Source: Agarophyton chilense (lineage: Eukaryota > Rhodophyta > Florideophyceae > Gracilariales > Gracilariaceae). Taken from it: a DNA stretch of 64,000 nt. A program made the translations under genes and the position numbers. The stretch is from contig JARGXX010000071.1 in assembly GCA_030374765.1 (NCBI GenBank), positions 1,860,001-1,924,000 on the forward strand, in the 5' to 3' direction. Shown here piece by piece: positions 11,049 through 20,335 of this stretch (within the stretch, counting starts at the first letter, position 1; every line of letters begins with the position of its first letter). The notes beneath the pieces were generated by a model, which made no database searches, was not told the origin of the DNA, and was given only the letters and a program-made list of their open reading frames with translations.

Positions 11049-11411
11049 TAAACCTCCCCAACCAGGGTTCTTGGCTCTAAGTCTTTTTCCGCTTTCGCGA
11101 GTCTTCCACACTCTACGGAGGTGAAGCCGCGTTACTAACGGTAGACTTATCCACCCTGCGTCAACAGGAGACTCACCGCTGTTAGCGTGTATATCTTTCA
11201 TACCACTGCCGTGTTCTCGCCCCAGTATTGGGTTTTCTACATATTTCTTTTGGCTCTCGTGGCCCATGCCCCCGATCGCCCCCACTGGGTGGTCCCTCCT
11301 TTATCACTTGCCCACTCCCGTGGAATACAGCTCATACCTGGTCTGCTCCCTTCTAGCATCCCGCACTCTCCCCGCTTGGCGTGCCGGTGAACCTCGGCCT
11401 TACACCCCGAC

Positions 11412-12251
11412 TTAGTCGTGTTCACTCCGGAGAGGCTCCGTCGCTGTGTTACACTCCTTGGAGGAAGACTCGGACATCTTCGTGTGTTTCCGCCGCCCTT
11501 GGCGTTGCAATACAATGTTCACCCAATTGTCGGAAGGTTTCAACTTCATATCCATATCAGAGCGCTTGGGGAGAGTCTGGGATGCTTTAAGAAAAGCAGA
11601 CCTGCAATCGGGGTCATCGCGTATGAGAAGCACCAAACGTGCAAACTCAGAGAGCGTAAATGGCTTTTGCTTTGGCTTGCTAGGCGGAGCGGGGGGTTTC
11701 TTTGCATCGTTAGACGTGACATCAACGGTGGTTGACTTCGACGCTTTGCTCCGCTTTCCAGCTGGAGATTTGGAAGGGCTTATTTTTTGCTATGATCGGT
11801 GACTGAGTGTACTCTTCCCTCGTCCACACAGTTCGGAATATTGTTTCGCCTTCTCTGCCGAATCTGAAATGGTTCCATGCGCAATACTACGCAATGCTGG
11901 CATGCAGGGAATGGGCTGATTAATGAACACAAGCAGCAATCGATTCAGAAATTGAGGGTACTCCCAATTGCTTCCTTCCATAATATCTTCAACTGTAGAG
12001 AGCTTATCCTCAATGAAGGTTTTGTAGGTAAACGTGATCGTTTGAGCTATGAGAACTGCTCGGGATGTTCCAGATACTTTGAATTGAGCGCCGACGCCCC
12101 AGAACTTGAACATTTCCTTGAGTGTCTGGACCAATTGACTACAAAGAAAAACATAGGCTTCATGCATATTGGAATCCCTGGAAACGCTTTTCCCATGTGA
12201 GGAGAGCGAATGCACTTCATCTTTGTGTATGTGTGCCATTCGCAATGTCAA
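11412..12251 (-). pseudogene. Unrecognised protein, one in-frame TAG
   Basis: One minus-strand frame runs 280 codons from 12251 to a stop at 11412, interrupted only by a TAG at 11790-11792. The N-terminal part is hydrophobic-helical (EAYVFLCSQLVQTLKEMFKF, QFLNRLLLVFINQPIPCMPAL). Beyond the TAG comes a Lys/Ser/Pro-rich linker (SPAGKRSKASKS, KKPPAPPSKPKQ) and then FTLSEFARLVLLIRDDPDCR, which looks like a folded C-terminal domain. Composition stays protein-like on both sides of the stop, so either one mutation (CAG to TAG) killed a gene or there is an unseen intron. The start codon choice is uncertain; the frame may begin further upstream. I do not know the family. No link to the 9974-10669 protein is proven beyond shared strand and proximity. 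Confidence 0.4.
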
Positions 12252-12699
12252 CCAGAGGCTATGAAACAGCCAAAGTCACTAGGTTGCTGGCCGTATTTGT
12301 TTTGGCGCGTTTCGTCGCGCAAGAAAAGGTTTCCGTGGACAAAAAGGACTTGAAAGCTTCGCAAGGCTTGACGAGGGAGATGTGACGGTGTTGCGGATTT
12401 GAAGATTTGCGGAGTGAGTAAGTCGGCGAAATGCGTGGGTAAGTAGGGGAAAGAAACCAGGGGAGCGTTCCTGCAACACGGGAGAGTCGAGGGTCGTATG
12501 GTTCTGCGTTGTACGCCTCTGATTGTCTCTAAAAACTGAATATTGGCTTTTGCGGAACCTTTTGGTTCATGCTTGTCACGGCAGTGACTTCTCTGCATGC
12601 CGAAAGCACAATTGGAGATCACTGAGAAAACCCTATTGAATACGGAATCGAATTGGTTACGGTTGTACTTTCGAATAGCAACCATTTTGGGGGCTATTT

Positions 12700-15387
12700 T
12701 GAAATAGAAGCCCGAGAATCAAAGTGCCTTTTGAACGGTGCAAAACGCACTTTTGTAGTGCTCTAGTGCACCGTAGACTGACCTTAAGTACCCGAGCTCA
12801 GGCAACTCCTTTTGCAAAAGAATACAAGCATACCCAGCCTTTCGCCTTTTTCGTCTGCGCAGATCAGTTGCTATTCCGAACGGTTCTACTACACGTTTAC
12901 AATCCTTTTCATCCCTTTGCAGGTTTCTGACCATTTCTGCTGTCAGTGACCGCCTATTTCATCTACAAACAATCCTTGCTTCCGTGCGTACGCGTAGTAC
13001 ACACACACACGACGCCCCTAACCGCTTGAAACCATACCGAATTTAAAAAATATCTCACATTTCTTCCAAACTGCTGCACTTACCACCTTTTCAATATCTT
13101 TTTTAGACTTAGATTTTCTTTGTTTTAGTGGAAGGTATAAAGATCAGCTAGATTTGTTTGTAATTTAGTATTCTTATTGATGCTTTCAATTAGATTGAAT
13201 TTCTTTTTGTTTGAAAGTGGGTTGTTTGAATTAAACATTGGTCTCTTTCGGGGATTGAAGCTGTTGAAATCGCTTGTCTCTTCTTGTCACTTCGTCATTT
13301 TGCGCGCTTTGGTCTCTTTATGATCATTCAGCTCATTTTCTTTAATTTCATTTGTACCTAAACTAATATTTTACTCCAAAAAACATCATTTAGAGAAATT
13401 TTCCGAATGTCCTTTCTAGCCTCACTGAGGACAAAGAGGTTGTGTTATCAGTTGTTTACTTCACATACGGGAGCTTTTTGAATTATTTCTTAATGCACTC
13501 TTGTTTTCGCCGAACGCAATCTTTTTGTTGCGCGTATGTATATTATTCATTGCATGAACGAATCTATTAGTTTGATGTTGTCGGTTTTAGCTCTTCTTAG
13601 AGGTCAAGTAACGAATCTATATCTTATAACCAGTAATTCTATATTTTTCTTTTATGACCTTTTTGTTTGCTCGCTTTTTGTTGTCTAAATTCATCTTGTT
13701 CTCTGGATCCATTTCTGGAACTGAGTGATTGTTTTTCGTATTCTTTTTTATCGTTTAGGAGTCTTTTTTTCTACTTGTGCTCGATGCATGCCAAAGATAC
13801 TGAGTATACGCGGCATTTATGATTCTTAGTGAAAAAATATGGCCAAAACTGGAACCAAAACGGTTCTTCATCCTTGCGACGAGGCTAAAAAGTGACGACT
13901 TTTAGATCCTATATGCCAATAGAGGAAAAGATCTTTTTCGGTTACATTCAAGATTATGTGACTTTGTTGGCTATGTTCTTTCACTAGGAGGCATTGTTCG
14001 CTGTTCCGTTTGGGAAAAAGGAATTTTCGAACGCTCCCAATGTCCGATTGGACCTTTCCAAAAGAAGACCATGGAAAACTGGGAGTATGCCATCGCCACG
14101 AGAAAGCGCGCCAATTTTGCATTTGAGCTCAGGGAATGTGTTAGGAAGCGTGGTTTCCTACGGCCAATTAAAGTAGCGCGCACATGCGTCTCTGACCATT
14201 GCCGTCAGCTAGACGTAAGTGTCCGCTTGCTTGGCACAAAGAAATTGGTTACTGTGTATCTTACAGTGGGTGAATGATTACAGTAAGGATTACCCCCATT
14301 TTTAGGAGGAATCTGGGCACTTTTTGGCGCATGCCACACAGCATGTAGATTCTCCTTGAGCCCTCTCGAGGGTTGCCAATGGCAAGTGCTTTCCCCTTGT
14401 GCCGCAGACGGTGGTTCTCACAGCAAATCTCACCCAGCGCTTTCTGCGGCGAACTGCTGCATAAACGCCAAGCGCCAATCAAGTGATGTGGTGCTCAGGT
14501 GCTGTTTTGCTTTTTCATTTGTGTAGTGCTTTCTACCTGTGGCCCAGATACAACACGGCATGCCGGCCTTTGACAAACCTCAAAAGTGCAACAAAGCGAC
14601 GCATTTGCACTAGACTAGCTATACTACACTAGACGAGCACACGCACCGCAGATTCCATGTTCAAATCAAATGCACGGGGTGGCCTCGGTGCGTGCGCGCC
14701 AGGCGCCAACGGGATTGTTATTGTTACACGAAACTCGCTCTCACGGGTCGGGCAACACGTCAACAGCCACGCTGCTGACCGGGACAGAGAGACCAACGCA
14801 AACGTTCAAACGCATCGAACACACGGATCGGGCCACAGCACACAGGATATGCGAGAACCACAGGGTTTTCATCGAAAGCGGTTGAGTAGGGTTTGGGGGC
14901 TTCATTGTCACAGCTGTGAAGAACATGCCAACGGCGTGCCGTAGTTGAAGGCACTGTGGCACGGGGCTGGGTGGCCTCTCGACAAAGCACGCAGCAAGAA
15001 GGGCGCCAATTGCCCGAACGGGCCGTCCACAGCCGGGCCAGTGGCGTCAGCGACATACAGCAAAGCAGTCTGGGCTCGCGGAAGGCACTCATGGCGCGTC
15101 TTGTCAAGATGCATCGCGTCGACAGACGCATCGCGCACCGTCACACGCGCCAATAGAATTGCAGCGCCGCCAATTTGTGGCCACTACGGTGCACCCGCTG
15201 CACCCCGCTTTGGGCTGCGCCGTACCAACCGACATGCAGCGCACACACATACCAACGCGTCCACGTTACCCGCTTGCAATCTCGCACCTGCTCAAAAAGC
15301 ACCTCCGTGCTTCTTCCACGCAATCATCCCTTGTAACCACCCACCGCCAGCGCTTTCCTCTCTCTCTGCCGCCGCGCCACCACTATT

Positions 15388-15388
<1 letters not shown>
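12700..15388. other. Long spacer with AT-rich core
   Basis: About 2.7 kb without a supported gene. From roughly 13030 to 13860 the sequence is AT-rich with many T-runs and no long open frame on either strand, unlike the rest of the window. Between 13.9 and 15.3 kb there are frames of 60-200 codons on both strands, but they overlap each other, are low in complexity near 15.2-15.4 kb, and carry no motif. A short CA microsatellite lies near 13000. Confidence 0.4.

Positions 15389-15426
<38 letters not shown>
15389..15426. repeat. 38-bp homopolymer C tract in 5' leader of UBX gene
   Basis: Thirty-eight consecutive C residues, then one T and five more C, end about 30 bp before the ATG of the UBX gene at 15463. 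The complement is a G-run that could form G-quadruplexes. Length polymorphism or sequencing collapse is likely here. Confidence 0.9.
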
Positions 15427-15429
<3 letters not shown>

Positions 15430-15462
15430 CCCTTTCCTCCTGCCTTCTCTTCTGCAAACACA

Positions 15463-17109
15463 ATGCAGCCCGACCAAAAAGACCACAGTTCGTCCGCTGC
15501 ACAAACCACCGACCCACAGAGCACTCCTCCTCTTCCTCCTCTAGCTCTTGGTTCGGCTGCCTCTCGGGCATCGGCTCCGGCATCGGCTCAGGCATCAGCT
15601 CAGGCATCAGCTCCCGCACCGGCTTCTGCACCAGCTTCTGCACCAGCTTCTGCACCAGCTTCTGCACCAGCTTCTGCACCGGCTTCTGCATCGCCTCCAT
15701 GTTCAACTCCTGTGCCACCGCCACTCCCGCCACCACCGGCTCCTCTGGTACCTGTTCCGGAACCCACCGAACCCGTCGTCCACAGCTTCATAGGCACCTT
15801 GGACTCCCTACAACGAACTGCACAGCGTCAACAGAAATGGCCGCTTATCATGATACTACCTGCGCTCTCACCTTCGTCCGCTCCGTCTTCGTTTTCAGCC
15901 ACGCGCCCGGCATGGGGCCCTAATGCCCTTCACCGCACCCCCCTTCTCCAAACCACCCGTTACATCGACCAGAACGTAATCTTGTGGCGCCGCACCACTG
16001 GTTCGTCAGATGCGGAGCGTTACACCGCATTTTTCCCAACTGACGGTCTTCCGCACATTGCACTACTCGATCCTAGGTCTGGCGAACGACTTTGCGTCTG
16101 GGGAAACGTTGATGGGGCCAACATGGACAGCAATCGCATTTCTGACCAGTTGTGGTCTGACGTGCAGGAGGGCCTGATTGAATTCCTAGAGTCACACAGT
16201 CTGGAAGACGGCGCCCTTGGACCGTTGCACACCCCGAACAAGCCTTGGGCTGTGCGAACCAGGCGCATCAGTCAAGGGGATAAACAGATGCCTAGCACTT
16301 CCGCCTTCGATGATGAAGAAGCTGCTGTAGCAGCCGCAATAAAAGCTTCCTTGGAGGAAGCCGCTGCAGTAAATGGTGTGTTTGACAATGGTGCTGACTC
16401 TGATATGGACAGGTCAGATGACACAGGCAGCACTGATGTTACCCCAACCCTGGACGACTATGAGCCTTCCGCCAGCTCGAATGATGGCGAAGGCGACCGC
16501 ACTGATGACGTTGACCTAGACCTCACAATGGCTTCGCAATCTATCCCTCGTGCTGCGAGCAGACCCATTCTCATTCCCCAGCGTCGCAGAGAGACGCTGC
16601 CTTCATCCGTTGAGTCTCTGTCATCATCTTACATTGATAGAATGGAATCAAGCTTTCGCTCGTCCGCAAACCCGGAGCTAGCTGAGATTCGCCGTTTGAG
16701 GGAACAGCAGGATGCGGAGCTTGCACGGTCCTTACAGGAAGACCGCGAGCGAGAACGTAAGGAGCATGCTGAGATCCAGCGAAAGGCAGTCGTGAAAGAG
16801 CATATGCTGAATGCGGCGGCTCGTTTATCGGATGAACCTGCGGAGGGCAGTAACTGTCTCACAATAGCAATCCGACTGGGTGGTGGAAGAAGAATCACTC
16901 GGAGGTTTAATCACAGTGACCTATTACAAAACGTCGCTGATTTTGTTATCGCTAGTACTGGAATTTTGGCCCTGGCGAAGGCCGAGCCCTGTCTAGCATT
17001 GAAGACGGCTGGACCACCTCTTAGGCGGGTTTCTTGGCAGACGAGGCTTAGTGATCTTGGTCTGAGCAGTCGGACCATGTTCACACTGAATGAAGCCGTG
17101 CTTTTGTGA
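15463..17109 (+). CDS. UAS/UBX-domain Cdc48/p97 adaptor
   Basis: This 548-aa protein has the order expected of a UBXN7/FAF-type adaptor that brings ubiquitylated clients to the AAA ATPase Cdc48/p97. After a Ser/Ala/Pro repeat region (about residues 30-90, units like PASAPASA) comes a thioredoxin-fold UAS domain (about 120-255, with RYIDQNVILWRR and FFPTDGLPHIALLDPRSGER). A ubiquitin-interacting motif follows at about 280-300 (DDEEAAVAAAIKASLEEAAA). Then there is an acidic linker, a charged helix with a second UIM-like core (EQQDAELARSLQED, about 410-425), and a C-terminal UBX domain (about 460-548, GGGRRITRRFNHSDLLQNVA). No N-terminal UBA domain is visible; the Ala/Pro repeat occupies its place. 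The ATG at 15463 follows the poly-C leader. The gene is intronless and points tail to tail at the TadA gene 111 bp away. Confidence 0.9.
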   Translation: MQPDQKDHSSSAAQTTDPQSTPPLPPLALGSAASRASAPASAQASAQASAPAPASAPASAPASAPASAPASAPASASPPCSTPVPPPLPPPPAPLVPVPEPTEPVVHSFIGTLDSLQRTAQRQQKWPLIMILPALSPSSAPSSFSATRPAWGPNALHRTPLLQTTRYIDQNVILWRRTTGSSDAERYTAFFPTDGLPHIALLDPRSGERLCVWGNVDGANMDSNRISDQLWSDVQEGLIEFLESHSLEDGALGPLHTPNKPWAVRTRRISQGDKQMPSTSAFDDEEAAVAAAIKASLEEAAAVNGVFDNGADSDMDRSDDTGSTDVTPTLDDYEPSASSNDGEGDRTDDVDLDLTMASQSIPRAASRPILIPQRRRETLPSSVESLSSSYIDRMESSFRSSANPELAEIRRLREQQDAELARSLQEDRERERKEHAEIQRKAVVKEHMLNAAARLSDEPAEGSNCLTIAIRLGGGRRITRRFNHSDLLQNVADFVIASTGILALAKAEPCLALKTAGPPLRRVSWQTRLSDLGLSSRTMFTLNEAVLL

Positions 17110-17220
17110 GCAAGGAGGTAGATAAAGTTGTATGGGCTGGATGTACGTATTATTCGCCCGTTTGTAAAGTATGCATTCTGAGAGCGATTCACAACGCCGT
17201 CTGTTTTTGTCAAGAAGTTG

Positions 17221-17805
17221 CTAGGTCTTTTCAGAACAAAGAGTTCTGCGCCGCTGGAAGAACTCTCGTAGTAAAGCAGCAGATTGCTGCTCCAGAACGC
17301 CCCCTTCAACCTGCTCAAAACTGTGGAAAGGATGTTTTTCGCGAGTGATGTCAATCCACGTGCCGCACGCTCCAAGACGCAGGTCCCTCGCCCCGTACAC
17401 CACACGACGAATGCGCGCCAGCAAAAGCGCGCTGAGGCACATGGCGCAAGGTTCCAAAGTGCAGTATAGAACGGTATCGCTGAGCCGCCATGCAGCTCTC
17501 TGTGCCATTGCGCGCCGAATGCATACCATCTCTGCGTGCTGCGTGCAATCGGTGGAGCTTTCCACCAGGTTGTGTGCCTGAGATATAATGTTGCCGGCAG
17601 CGTCGATGAGCACGGCACCCACGGGCACCTCGTTCATGGAAAAGGCCTTCTCGGCCTGGCGCAGCGCCGCTTGCATGTAGCGCTCATCGGAAAGGAGTTT
17701 CGGAGTGCAGGCGTGAATTGCGGAGCGTGCGATGCTGCGACGCGTGGCACGGCGCAAGGCGCGAGGAAGAAGCAAAGGATATGACGGGAGAAAAGTTAGT
17801 GCCAT
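17221..17805 (-). CDS. tadA: tRNA adenosine(34) deaminase, TadA type, probably organellar
   Basis: A 194-aa zinc deaminase that converts wobble adenosine 34 to inosine in tRNA (tRNA-Arg(ACG) in bacteria and plastids). The core starts with YMQAALRQAEKAFSMNEVPV and GAVLIDAAGNIISQAHN. The zinc and proton-transfer motif is HAEM, and the second zinc motif is PCAMC in LYCTLEPCAMCLSALLLARI, followed by RRVVYGARD. The C-terminus has the TadA-type GVLEQQSAALLREFFQRRR. About 45 residues before the core are rich in Arg, Ser, Ala and Leu and lack acids, like an organelle presequence, so plastid or mitochondrial action is inferred. Length is about 40 residues more than bacterial TadA, accounted for by this leader. 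ATG at 17805 is the first in frame. It is divergent from the RRM gene, about 316 bp apart. Confidence 0.92.
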   Translation of the reverse strand: MALTFLPSYPLLLPRALRRATRRSIARSAIHACTPKLLSDERYMQAALRQAEKAFSMNEVPVGAVLIDAAGNIISQAHNLVESSTDCTQHAEMVCIRRAMAQRAAWRLSDTVLYCTLEPCAMCLSALLLARIRRVVYGARDLRLGACGTWIDITREKHPFHSFEQVEGGVLEQQSAALLREFFQRRRTLCSEKT

Positions 17806-18121
17806 GGCGGAACGAACCTATTCATGGCTGTGGCTATGCGAAATTGCAGTCCCGCCGAAGCGATGCGCTTCTGTGACAGCCACTCGCTGTATCACGGCGG
17901 CGGTTGCAGCATGACGGAAATGCGTGAAACGCATAATCTTTTGAAGATCTGCCTGTGGGGTGCATTTTTTTGGGGTTGAAAATGTGCCACGCTACTTGAC
18001 GCTTGCGGCGTCTTTGAGATCACCATCTTGCCAGCAGACCAATCTCACCGTCGCACACCCCAGAGGAACGTTGCGTCTTTGGTTTTCTTCCGCCTCGCTT
18101 CCGAAAACAGAAGCTGACAAG

Positions 18122-18955
18122 ATGATGGCTTTTCTGAGCGGTCCTCTGTCGATTCCTCTCAATTCGCCCGGTCGTCATGCGCGTTCCATGTGCAGGTGTC
18201 GCCCCCCGATTCCGCGGCCGGCACGTGTCGTGTTCTCCGCTTTAATTGATGAGAAGAAAGCGCTTAGTGAACCCGGCAGTGACAGCCAAGCCGAACCAAC
18301 CAGTCTGCAACCAATTGAACAAGAAAGGGTGAGAAAGCCCTCATTCTCGGAGCGCCCTCGCCCCTACCGGCCGTCGCGAGTGTCCCCAACAGGCGGGGCT
18401 CGCAACTATGAAGATCGCCCTCGATTCGAGGCCGACCCTGATGCTACATACTACACCAAATGTTCAAGGTGCAGCGCGGCATATGAAATAGACCCCACAG
18501 TGCTGAGCAGCGGAAGAAAGGTTGCGTGTAGTGTTTGCGGTAATGAATGGTTTCAAAAGCCGGAACGTTTGTACACCTTGCGTACAAGTGAAGAGTTCAC
18601 AGACTACCCCATGGACAGGAAGGACGAGCTTTTGCAACAGAGTCAACGTGGACAGAATCAGCGTGGTCGTCATCCGGGAAGACGTCGCGATCGCCAGTAT
18701 GCGCAGAAGTCCTTCTCCGTATTCATTGGTAATTTACCATTCTCAGTGTCTACTGAGGAGCTGAAGGAGTTTATTTCGAACGTTGTGACTCCGAAACGCG
18801 TTGCTGTGGTTGTGGACGCCGACGGTAGATCCAAAGGATATGCGTTTGCCGATGTGAATTCAGGGGATGAAGTCGACCAGCTTGTTAATGCTCTTGACAA
18901 CACATCCTTGAAGGGTAGAAATATTGCCGTCAAACCAGGAAAGAACAACTCCTAG
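18122..18955 (+). CDS. Zinc-ribbon plus RRM RNA-binding protein, likely plastid
   Basis: From the ATG at 18122 the protein has 277 aa. Residues 1-40 are rich in Ser, Pro, Arg and Ala with almost no acids, consistent with a plastid transit peptide. A Cys4 zinc ribbon (about 110-145) has CSRC and, 20 residues on, CSVC followed by GNEWFQ, similar to bacterial-type MJ0042 ribbons. A basic, Arg/Gln-rich linker leads into one RNA-recognition motif (about 199-272): RNP2 is FIGNLPF and RNP1 is SKGYAFADV. Single or paired RRMs with a transit peptide are typical of chloroplast ribonucleoproteins that stabilise and edit plastid mRNA; the added ribbon is uncommon. The frame is open further upstream from a GTG at 17960, but the ATG pair at 18122/18125 is the likely start. 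Intronless. The target RNA is unknown. Confidence 0.85.
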   Translation: MMAFLSGPLSIPLNSPGRHARSMCRCRPPIPRPARVVFSALIDEKKALSEPGSDSQAEPTSLQPIEQERVRKPSFSERPRPYRPSRVSPTGGARNYEDRPRFEADPDATYYTKCSRCSAAYEIDPTVLSSGRKVACSVCGNEWFQKPERLYTLRTSEEFTDYPMDRKDELLQQSQRGQNQRGRHPGRRRDRQYAQKSFSVFIGNLPFSVSTEELKEFISNVVTPKRVAVVVDADGRSKGYAFADVNSGDEVDQLVNALDNTSLKGRNIAVKPGKNNS

Positions 18956-20092
18956 GATGAATATCGATTCTTTACGCGAATTTCTTACTTTTGTTACCCA
19001 CAGTCCTCGTTTTATTTGCAGGTCGAAATGATGGTTACCGCCGAGGTATTCTTGTGATGTTGAAGACTTTGGAGGCGTGATATTTTGTCAGTGACTAGGA
19101 TGGAGAGGCGATGCAGTAGTACGTTTCTTTGAGCTGCAAGCATTATAATGTGAAGTCAGGATTGACGATGCTAACTAGTAGCCGTTGGATGGGCAGTTGT
19201 CAATACAGTTTGCTTATTCTGAAATGTCTGTTAAACTACATATTGCTGGCGAAACTGTAAAAACCGTTTGAGTTTGTGGAGATCTCTTTGACGATGGTAG
19301 ACGAACAAATACATTCGCACACGTATTTACTTGTTGATACTTTACCCATCAAATGAACGGATGCATGGGGCAGAATGTTGCTCAGCACTGTTTACGGTGA
19401 GCAAGCGGCTTTGTGACAAGTCGGTCTAGAGTGTACGGGGCTTGACGCATCGATTGGCATGGAAGTTTCACTGTTGCAGGTCTTTTCACGGTGCCATCAG
19501 CGACGGCTGTTCAACCACAACAATGTTTGAAGGTTGAGAAACAGTTGCCCTTCTGAAGTACTTTTCGTGATAATTGCATCACAAAAACCGAAAGTGTCTG
19601 GCCGGACGCTAACACGGTCATCCCACGGAAGATTTAGCACTGACTGAAGAGCTCCTCAGCCGGCACAACGCTCCGACTCTGGTGAGAATTACATGGGGGG
19701 TAGCAATCCCAACGGTCTAGTTTGGGACACATTTCGCAACTCACAAATATGACAGGATGCGTTTAGAAACAGATTTCCCTGGCAAACCCATCAAATGACG
19801 AGTGTGATTTTATTTGGGACGCCGCCGCCAGCCGTCCGACTCTCCTTCTACTCCCTCTACCGCATAGACCGCAAGCGCAACAAGGCTTCGGCTCCGCTCT
19901 TTGCGGTCTCCGGGCCTAAAGCCGCTTTCCCATTCGCCGGTGTGCTAGATCGACGTCTCAACAACTCCGCCAGCGGTACGGTATCATGGCCATGATGCTA
20001 GAAATCTTCACGACGGCCTTTTGTCGCTTGACGAATTCTATTTTTCCTCTATAGAGGTGTTTTTATTGCATCCATCCCCTAAAGTTGGCACT
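18956..20092. other. Spacer, nothing recognised
   Basis: About 1.1 kb. The frame near 19795-19995 is Pro/Arg/Ser-rich and short. The copia insertion begins at its right edge, with target duplication GCACT at 20088-20092. Confidence 0.4.
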
Positions 20093-20321
20093 CTCAGTGA
20101 CTTTGAATGTTTGAACTACGTTTTATGCCTTTGTATTTGTAATATTTTACGAGACATTCTTTTACGTGAGCATAGAATAGCTTATGCTCACGTGTGTTTC
20201 TTTGCGTTTATAAAGGGAGGACTTCTGTGCACACTTACTGGCATCTGAAGTCCCCCCAATTCGTTTGTCTTATTTTCACCTGAATTGCCTCTGCTACCCT
20301 CATTTGCACTCGTGTTATGAG
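20093..20321 (+). repeat. 5' LTR of copia element
   Basis: 229 bp, about 95% identical by eye to 24606-24833. Ends are CTCA and TGAG, a perfect 4-bp inverted repeat in place of the usual TG and CA. Contains a palindromic AGCATA/TATGCT region (GTGAGCATAGAATAG then CTTATGCTCAC) followed by TTTATAAAGGGAGGA, a candidate promoter and transcription start region. Confidence 0.92.
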
Positions 20322-20335
20322 GTTATGGGCCCAGC
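20321..20335 (+). promoter_or_regulatory. Primer binding site, half initiator tRNA-Met type
   Basis: GGTTATGGGCCCAGC immediately follows the 5' LTR (it overlaps its last G). It is the complement of the anticodon stem-loop of eukaryotic initiator tRNA-Met (GCTGGGCCCATAACC), not of the tRNA 3' end. Drosophila copia is known to prime from a cleaved 5' half of this tRNA using the same complement, so the same half-tRNA priming is inferred. Confidence 0.75.

Noticed and set aside
15159-15923. 254-codon plus-strand ORF overlapping the UBX gene start
   Set aside because: It is low-complexity Pro/Ser/Cys-rich sequence created by the poly-C tract and the Ala/Ser/Pro repeats in another frame; the UBX frame has real domains.
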